Assembly: GCA_002270565.1 (NCBI GenBank)
Contig: NQMI01000015.1
Coordinates: forward strand, 537,893 to 552,051
From: Stenocarpella maydis
Lineage: Eukaryota > Ascomycota > Sordariomycetes > Diaporthales > Diaporthaceae
Length of the DNA: 14,159 nt
Direction: 5' to 3'
In this document: in pieces, positions 8,640-14,159 of the stretch
Numbering within the stretch: position 1 is the stretch's first letter
How the letters are laid out: every line of letters starts with the position of its first letter
Translations under genes and position numbers: made by a program
Notes under the pieces: model-generated
Database searches by the model: none
What the model saw: only the letters and a program-made list of their open reading frames with translations
What the model was told of the DNA's origin: nothing

Positions 8640-9730
8640 ATTAGGAATACTCATGCTCCCCTTAGTTATAGAGGGAGGGATGCTACCTACTACCAGATCA
8701 GAGCGATATACTACTAAAAAGGGATATATGCAGATATAGAAAAGGCGATTGCCAGATATTCTAAATGCAATAAATGGGATATTAGGATCTATAATAATAA
8801 GGTAATACCCACCACCCTAGGGCTTCCGTTTTCAAAAATTCATATTAATATTTAGCATTTGCCCTCTAATTAGGGATGTTAATACCTTATAAAAGGACAT
8901 TGCAACCTTATGGGATGGCCTAAGGCAATGGCTCTCAGGGCTGCTAACTTAAAGAACATTAAGCAATTCTTTATTAACAAGTTCCTACTCAAATGGGGCT
9001 TGCCCATATTAGTAGTTGTAGATAGGGGACCTGAGAACCTTAGAGACTTTGCTAAATACCTTAGACACCTTAGGGTGTATTAGATCAGAATATCTGCATA
9101 TAATCCTAGGGCGAATAGTATTATGGAATACAGCTACTTTAATATTACATTAGCCTTAGGAAAGATGCTGGATGAGGGTGTAACTAAATGGAAAAAGATC
9201 CTTCCTTATGCACTCTTTGCTAATAGGACGTCCTTAAGGCGGTCGCATAAGAAAAGCCCGTTCTACCTGCTCCACGGATTTGACCCGGTATTGCCTATTG
9301 AAACGGAGATCCCTACCTGGCAGGTTTAAGCCTGGTTACCCCGTATGACCTCCGATTAGGTACTGGAATATCAACTGCACTTATTGCTAGACCTAAAACA
9401 AGATATCCTGTATACCCAGAAGTCAGTTGCTGAGTAAAGAAGAAAGGCAGCAGCCAGAGATACCTATTAGGGATTCCATAAACCTAAGCCTCTTATAAAA
9501 GATAACCTTATGCTAGTTGTAGATGAGCAGAGGAAATCTAATCACTTATTATTCCAGAAGCTAATATATTAATGGTTCGGGCCTTATATCATTAATGCTA
9601 TTAAGCCTAATAATATATATAAGCTGAGGACCCCTAATGGGATCCCTATTAACGGGACCTATCCCCCAATACGCCTAAAGAAATTCATCTGTAAGAGGGG
9701 AATTTGGGAACCGGAGGTACCTTTTCTTTA
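8640..9730 (+). pseudogene. Integrase domain with GPY/F-like module
   Basis: The N-terminal zinc module is seen as LSYRGRDATYYQIRAIYY followed by SKCNKW, where one Cys of CxxC probably became Tyr. The core D-D-E triad: the first site reads IHINI (Asn at 8847-8849, from Asp by G-to-A), the second is VVDRGPEN (Asp 9021-9023, intact), and Glu 9126-9128 in NPRANSIME is intact, 34 residues after the second Asp. Then come LHGFDPVLPIE (about 9270-9303) and WFGPYIINAI at 9573-9602, matching the GPY/F module of Ty3/gypsy integrases. The domain would insert cDNA into the genome. It is inactive because of the lost Asp and several stops, although 9123-9329 is open. Confidence 0.88.
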
Positions 9731-9731
9731 G

Positions 9732-10052
9732 GAGGACAACCCTCCTGAAAGTCAACAAACCGGGAGGAAGCTATCAGAGGTAGCCGAACACAACGTCTTC
9801 CCAGACACGCTGGACAACACACTCCGTCCCACCACCCCTAATCAGGATAATAACAATTGGTACCAAGACTGGTCTCTTCCTGGCCGGATGGTCCCCCAAG
9901 CGCAGGCATGCTCGAATACAGACAGCTCATACAATTCGGACTTATCGGATTCAGCTAATCAGACTCAAAGGATAATACTGCATATAGACATTCTGCTTAT
10001 CAACCCTAATAACCCTAAACTAAAGGAATATAAATTCTGGGATAAGATATAA
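9732..10052 (+). other. Lightly mutated C-terminal tail of gag-pol
   Basis: In the integrase frame there is no stop from 9732 to the TAA at 10050, 106 codons, with CAG, CAA and TGG codons kept. The peptide is acidic and Ser/Asn/Thr-rich (NTDSSYNSDLSDSANQTQ) and likely disordered. No chromodomain motif is visible. The relatively high GC contrasts with the TA-rich sequence on both sides. Confidence 0.6.
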
Positions 10053-10076
10053 AAAAGTTAAGATATAAAAAAGTCA
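10045..10076 (+). repeat. 16-bp tandem duplication at the pol stop codon
   Basis: AGATATAAAAAAGTTA (10045-10060) is followed directly by AGATATAAAAAAGTCA. The first copy contains the gag-pol TAA stop (10050-10052). The two copies differ by one C/T transition. It may be replication slippage. A role in 3' end formation is possible but nothing shows it. Confidence 0.75.
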
Positions 10077-10227
10077 AGATAACATTATATCTCTAATCAG
10101 ATAAGTATACTTCTCTTGGGACCACATGCGAGATAAAAATCATTAGTTCTTAATTTACTGCCAAAAGAAGTATTAGCAACCTAAAAAACTGGATCCACCC
10201 CAGCCTTGCCTGACCCTTCTGATTACC

Positions 10228-11121
10228 TTACAACCATGACTGGAGATCCGTGGGCTTGTACTTGAACTTCCTGGGCACACGTCCGGTAATCTCGCCCACG
10301 GCATCCGCACGAGTTTCCTCATATCCTATCTCAGTGGCTGCCTCAGTATACTTGCCCAGCGAGAGCTCCAAAGGAGGCATATTTGGAGGCTCATTAATCA
10401 GATCAGGACACGCATTAGTAATACAGTCATAACTACTCTCGGAAATCTTTGGTATCTTAAAATCACAAAGGTAACCCTCAACATAGTAGACACAATTAGC
10501 GCAAGCATTATCTTGAAATCCTTAGAGCGATCGGCACTCAAAGAAAGGGATCATAATGGGGATGATGCCTCAGAGAGTTATTCGGTTGCAGTTAGCCCCC
10601 ATCCGCCGCATGCAACAGTCGCACGGGTTCGCATTACAACAACCAAAGAAGGCAATAAAGAGAGCCAGGCCCCAACGAAGGTCATTCCCCTAGCACAATT
10701 AAGACATATACTTCTCATAAGGGCCACCATTTGTGTGCTCAATAAAAACGTCATTCAGACCTCCTTTGATTAGAGTGCTAAGGCAAGACTACAGGTACTC
10801 ACAAGCCTCTAGGGCTTTTAGGAAGGGAAAGAACAGTTTGAGCAGCTCAGATTTGCATATTAAGGAGAGGGTCCATAAGATATAAAGACCCTTGCCTCTG
10901 CCCTTAAGGTTATACATCTTGATATTTATTGCAAAGGCCTTATAAAGCAGTAATTTATGGACCTGGTTTCGTGAAAGGATTGCGTTCAGCTGAAAATAAG
11001 TGCAGATGCCCTCTTCGTGGATAGGAGGAGGATTATACGTTTTAAAGACCCTAACGACAGGAGGCAATTACTCCTTACCCTTTCCCTTCTCTTCTTAGCT
11101 CAATTAAGGAGGAGAAGACAT
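10228..11121 (-). pseudogene. Antisense cargo gene with CxxC/CxNC cysteine motifs (DUF3716-like)
   Basis: On the minus strand a single frame runs from ATG 11121-11119 to TAA 10230-10228, about 297 residues, interrupted by about eight stops (three near the N-terminus, then TAG 10791-10789 and four in the middle). Most could come from CAG, CAA or TGG. The N-terminus is MSSPP then Lys/Glu-rich. The middle is helical and hydrophobic with ALEACEYL near residue 110. A Cys cluster follows: C167-x2-C170, FFEC196, ACANC at 207-210, C219-DF. It ends in a charged tail (GRVPRKFKYKPTDLQSWL). The pattern CxxC...F-x2-C...CxNC...C resembles the fungal DUF3716 family, whose function I do not know; this is recall, not a search. 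It faces gag-pol tail to tail with a 175-bp gap, inside the element and antisense to its genome. A fungal Cys-rich regulator or captured host gene are alternatives. Confidence 0.6.
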
Positions 11122-11621
11122 AGCGATAGCGAAGCTTATCTGATTAGAGAGGCTTAACGGTTTAATAATGAGATTGATAATTAATAGTTAATAATACTAT
11201 TAGGGGGAAGTTAAAGAAAAGGATTAGTAGGGGAAAAGCGACTTTAAATATGAAAAGTTGGAGAGGGGAGCTCTTATTAGAAGTATTTAAAGTAGTAAAG
11301 GTTGCTGTCTGGCAGAAAAGGGAAGGAAGTTAAGTGATTTACTAGCTTGAGTAATTCACCCATCTTAAGGCTCCCCTTCTGATAAAAGCCCACCTTTCTG
11401 CTATAACCTCCAACCCAACCACTTCTTCTACAACCATTATACCTTGGCTGATCTCTGATTAGCATAGCATAACTTGCATTATTAAGACTTAAAAGCTGCT
11501 ATAACTATTAACCTTTACCCTTAAAACTTATCACCTCCCCTCTGTTACCTAATTTCTCCTTACTTTAGCACCCTTTTCCCCAGTCCGATTAATTAGAAAG
11601 ATATCTTCCTTAAGCTAGTAA
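11122..11621. promoter_or_regulatory. Shared spacer between two divergent cargo ORFs
   Basis: This stretch of about 500 bases separates the start of the antisense ORF (11121) from the start of the sense ORF (11622). I see no supported gene in it. It has pyrimidine-rich tracts on the plus strand just upstream of the sense ORF (about 11525-11585), common ahead of fungal start codons, and purine-rich (pyrimidine on the minus strand) tracts at about 11195-11275 on the other side. A two-way promoter is inferred from layout only. Confidence 0.35.
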
Positions 11622-13748
11622 ATGATAAAGAAAGGTAAGGGAAAGAAGAAGGAATTCCTATTAATCTAGTTTACAGCTATTAATAGTTTAAAAGGCTAAG
11701 TTAGCCCTATAAATGATCCTGATGCTCCCGTGCCTATTGTTGAGTACCCAGACCCTTCTAATTAGGTTGGCCTTAAAGCATGACTTTTAGTATTGCCCTT
11801 TATTATGAATTTTAATGATATTAACCTTATATAGTAGCTGAGATTTCCCAACTTATGTGATATCTGTAATTAAGGAAACTGGGATTGTAAAGCTAGTATA
11901 GACCTAATAAAAGACCTATTTGAAACTAGAATCCTTAATAATAGGTTGGCACTCTCCTAAGCTTTTAATATATTAGATCTTTTAGTGTAACTACTGTTTT
12001 TTTAGAACTAAAAATGGGGGCATAGTGATTATATATAGTGGGTGGTAGATATATATTTTGAGGGCGTTAATCCCTATCTTTAGTTTAGAGACCCCCCTGG
12101 GTAGAAGAACCTATTTAGCACTTATTATGGTAACTTCCTTATAACCCTTTATAATGTAGAAGGTCTCCTGGCTTAAGAGGCATGCCTATATACTAATTAT
12201 ATTCTAGGGCTTATTAATTAGCAGCTAATTAATTTTAGCAACCTGGTCTTTATAGTGCCCATAACCTATAATGTTAATAGAGAACCCCCCAGATTATAGA
12301 GATATCACTCACTAAAGGACAGCTAGAGGTTTATTATTTAAGTCATATATACCCAAGGCCATTAAATATTAAGCATCTTTAATAGGGATACCAAATAACT
12401 TAATATAATTAATACTTATCCTGATTGGAGAACTTATAATAGGATATACCCCTATATAAGGGACTACATTATATACTTCCTTACCCTTAGGCTACCTAAA
12501 GGATTCTTAAAATAAGCATGCTTAGTAATCCAGGTAAAGATTATGCTACAGCTAGGATTAACTGCCTGTGGACTTCTTATAGCTACCTATATTGCCTTCT
12601 TCTTCTGGGAGAATTATAAAAAGAATAGCTAGGAGTTTAGAGATTGGATTAAGATTAGGCTGCTTGAATCCGCCCCTCCTAGCTTGCTTGCTAAGAAAGC
12701 TTTGGCTCTTATCTAGGGTTTTGCTATTTAATCAGAAATTAATAGATCCAGGCATCCAATTAGGGGCATCCAGAATACTCTAGTTGTTAGCTATAATAAG
12801 TATAAGAGGCTTATAATAGGAAAGAATGTTATATACTCTTAAGCTAATATCTTAGGAATAAATAAGGGGGAGACCAAGTATTATACCATACCTAATATAG
12901 GATTAGAGCTGGGATAAAATCTATTGGGCTTCCTTATAGTGAGATTTAATAAGGCTGATCTTTTAAGGCCTACTAATATCCGGACTTCTAGGTTAAGCAA
13001 AACTCCTATTGCCCCTAATAACTCAAAGAACCAGCTACCTATCCTAACATCTAAGATACCTAGTATAGCTATAAAGGATCTAATTATAATATCTAGGCTT
13101 AGATTTTATAAGGACCCATCCAAGATACCTGAGCCTCTGCCTTAGGCAGATAGGGTATAAATATATAGAGAAGATAGTCTTAGGATACTAAGTAAAGTAA
13201 GAACTGCTCTATAGATGCCTAATTAAAGTAGGGCCAGAACACTATAGGGTAACCCTATTAAACTTCTCTTATAGCAGATATTAGAGGCAAGCATTAAGAA
13301 TATATCTCTAGGAGGAAATATAAATATAGGTAGGATAACCCCTAAGTAATCAGGTATCTTAAGGTCTTTATTATTATCTTTATCCTCTATTCCGGCTATA
13401 CTGCTACTATATTGCCTATTACCTGCTGCAATAAGAATCATATTAATTTAGGAGTACAACCGGAATGCAAGCAAGTAGGTAGGGACTAAGGAAGCAAATT
13501 ACTAGGTTCCCATACTAGCAATTAGTAATAGCTATTAATCCTAAGCTTATAAAAAGGCAGCTAAGCAAGAGGAGAAGGATTGCAGACCAAGCGTGCTATA
13601 GTAGAATAAGAGTAGGAATAAGCAGGCCAGGAATTAAGAGCTATAAAGGGTCTAATAAAGCTAAATTTAGGTAGCTTATCTAATTAGAGAAGGAAAGTAA
13701 TTTTAGTTGTTTCAGGCGGACTATTGCTTATTCTTTATAATGATCTAA
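11622..13748 (+). pseudogene. Unrecognised large sense cargo ORF, RIP-degraded
   Basis: Starting at ATG 11622 (just after in-frame TAG TAA), one frame can be followed without a shift to about 13748, some 700 codons, with dozens of TAG/TAA and few TGA. Many stops fall where Gln or Trp would fit. The N-terminus is Lys-rich (KKGKGKKKE). Cys residues 79, 82 and 89 form C-x2-C-x6-C. A hydrophobic stretch at residues 307-329 (MLQLGLTACGLLIATYIAFFF) could be a membrane segment, though RIP raises hydrophobicity. The 13395-13450 region is also hydrophobic. No RT, integrase, helicase or protease motif is visible and I do not recognise the family. The position after pol is where env-like or captured genes sit in LTR elements. 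The 3' end is uncertain: TAA codons at 13698 and 13746 are both candidates. Confidence 0.6.
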
Positions 13749-13755
13749 AGAGGGG
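13747..13755 (+). promoter_or_regulatory. Polypurine tract
   Basis: AAAGAGGGG lies two bases before the 3' LTR. LTR elements use such a tract to prime plus-strand DNA. It stands out because the surrounding sequence is TA-rich. Its position supports the LTR start at 13758 and the plus orientation of the element. Confidence 0.75.
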
Positions 13756-13757
13756 TA

Positions 13758-14156
13758 TATTCTAGGGTTTAGGGGAACCAGTATATTTCAGAATCTAGAG
13801 GAAAACTAGCCTTAGCATCCCCCCCCCTCCCTCCAAGACTATAAGAAGGGGCCTTCCTATATTACTTTTAAGAAATTTCTAGTCCTAGAGAATCAATCTT
13901 TTTATACCCTATAAATCTATATCTATTAGATATATATATATATACTGTGAAATTATTTCTTGTGCCCTCTTTTTCTGCCTCTCCTTTTTGGCACCCTCTA
14001 TTCCCCTCATAACTCTCCTATCGCGTCAGGGGCTCCTCTTCTTGCCTTCCACGCTCCTCTTGGGGTGGTTGCTTGATCAGGGCTCTGGCAGAACGTGTGC
14101 CTTTTTGTGTGTGTGGAGGTTTTGTCCTCTCGCTCTCCCCTCTGGGCCCGTTTTCA
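13758..14156 (+). repeat. 3' LTR, 399 bp
   Basis: Direct repeat of 1663-2060. The first 190 bases or so are heavily mutated: about 25 transitions relative to the 5' LTR, nearly all towards A/T here, including TG to TA at the very first dinucleotide. The last 200 bases are almost unmutated and keep bases the 5' LTR has lost (for example GGC at about 13989, GTGTGG at about 14111). The C tract has 9 C followed by TCCC, against 12 C in the other copy. It ends TTTTCA at 14156. Confidence 0.88.
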
Positions 14157-14159
14157 ATA
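14157..14159. repeat. Start of right target site duplication (ATA)
   Basis: The three bases after the 3' LTR match the first three of ATAC before the 5' LTR. The window stops before the fourth. Beyond it the older element's RNase H and integrase should resume. Confidence 0.4.

Larger units (their letters stand above)
3474..10052 (+). pseudogene. gag-pol polyprotein pseudogene, single frame with many stops
   Basis: All recognisable domains lie in one reading frame (first base divisible by three) over about 2,190 codons, with no frameshift between Gag and Pol. In-frame stops are numerous and mostly TAG or TAA, with few TGA, the expected outcome of CAG, CAA and TGG codons hit at CpA/TpG sites. 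The order is Gag with Cys cluster (4773-4817), a basic Ser/Pro/Lys linker, protease (from about 5775), RT (about 7000-7500), RNase H (about 7900-8335) and integrase with a GPY/F-like end (to about 9730), then an acidic, Ser-rich tail to TAA at 10050-10052. The start is uncertain: ATA at 3474 could be a mutated ATG; ATG 3111 is an alternative, but a TGA conserved in both tandem units argues against it. Catalytic residues are lost in protease, RT and integrase. Confidence 0.9.
1663..14156 (+). mobile_element. Large RIP-degraded Ty3/gypsy LTR retrotransposon, 12.5 kb
   Basis: This is an essentially complete element: direct LTRs with TG...CA ends at left and RIP-altered TA...CA at right, a candidate tRNA primer site one base after the 5' LTR, gag-pol in one frame, and a purine tract two bases before the 3' LTR. 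Domain order is protease, RT, RNase H, integrase, so it is Ty3/gypsy and not copia. It is inserted in the RT of an older gypsy element. Unlike ordinary gypsy elements it carries about 3.5 kb between pol and the 3' LTR with one antisense and one sense ORF. All three reading frames contain many in-frame stops, so it cannot move by its own proteins. Length is about twice that of a simple gypsy element. Confidence 0.92.

Noticed and set aside
10250..10773. Plus-strand ORFs at 10250-10432 and 10513-10773
   Set aside because: Both are shadows of the minus-strand cargo gene, which has Cys motifs and a continuous frame across the whole region.
10789..11067. Minus-strand ORF of 92 codons as a separate gene
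   Set aside because: Its first codon is TTG, preceded directly by TAA. The frame runs on both sides of it (ATG 11121, and past TAG 10789), so it is the stop-free middle of the longer antisense gene.
11277..11465. Minus-strand ORF of 62 codons in the cargo spacer
   Set aside because: No motif, no continuation in the frame, and its content reflects pyrimidine-rich spacer sequence.
12592..12783. Plus-strand ORF of 63 codons
   Set aside because: It is in a different frame from the long sense cargo ORF and has no support from its neighbours. The ORF at 12924-13145, by contrast, is in that frame and is part of the cargo ORF.
13223..13441. Minus-strand ORF of 72 codons
   Set aside because: It is opposite the sense cargo ORF and is explained by low stop density on the complement of TA-rich sequence.

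Overview
The window is a block of nested, heavily mutated LTR retrotransposons from what looks like a filamentous ascomycete (Pezizomycotina). The case rests on three points. The pol domains are of fungal Ty3/gypsy type. The sequence is AT- and TA-rich, and reading frames stay in register for kilobases but carry many TAG/TAA codons, as expected from C-to-T and G-to-A transitions (repeat-induced point mutation, RIP). An antisense gene carries a Cys pattern resembling a fungal domain family. I found no intact host gene, tRNA, rRNA or CRISPR array.

Layout. Bases 1-18 are the TG end of an LTR pointing left, belonging to a second copy of the same LTR family outside the window. Bases 19-1662 are the remains of an older Ty3/gypsy element (protease end, linker, reverse transcriptase). 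It is cut at 1662 by insertion of a large element that fills 1663-14156. That element has 5' LTR 1663-2060, a candidate primer binding site 2062-2089, a leader of about 1.4 kb ending in a 188-bp-period tandem repeat (3111 to about 3474), and a single-frame gag-pol pseudogene (about 3474-10052: Gag with zinc-knuckle-like Cys residues, aspartic protease, RT, RNase H, integrase with a GPY/F-like module). It then has an antisense ORF (11121 to 10228), a sense ORF (11622 to about 13748), a polypurine tract (13747-13755) and a 3' LTR 13758-14156. The last three window bases (ATA) match the start of ATAC, which precedes the 5' LTR, suggesting a 4-bp target site duplication.

The most interesting content is the cargo between pol and the 3' LTR: two extra reading frames transcribed away from each other across a shared spacer of about 500 bp. 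The minus-strand one encodes about 297 residues with a CxxC...C...CxNC...C pattern, reminiscent of the fungal DUF3716 family. The plus-strand one is about 700 codons in one frame and I do not recognise it. Both have been disabled by RIP-like stops, like gag-pol. At about 12.5 kb the element is large for the Ty3/gypsy group.

Mutation is uneven. Some islands keep their CpG, CAG and TGG content and stay open in frame. The two LTRs are damaged in complementary halves.
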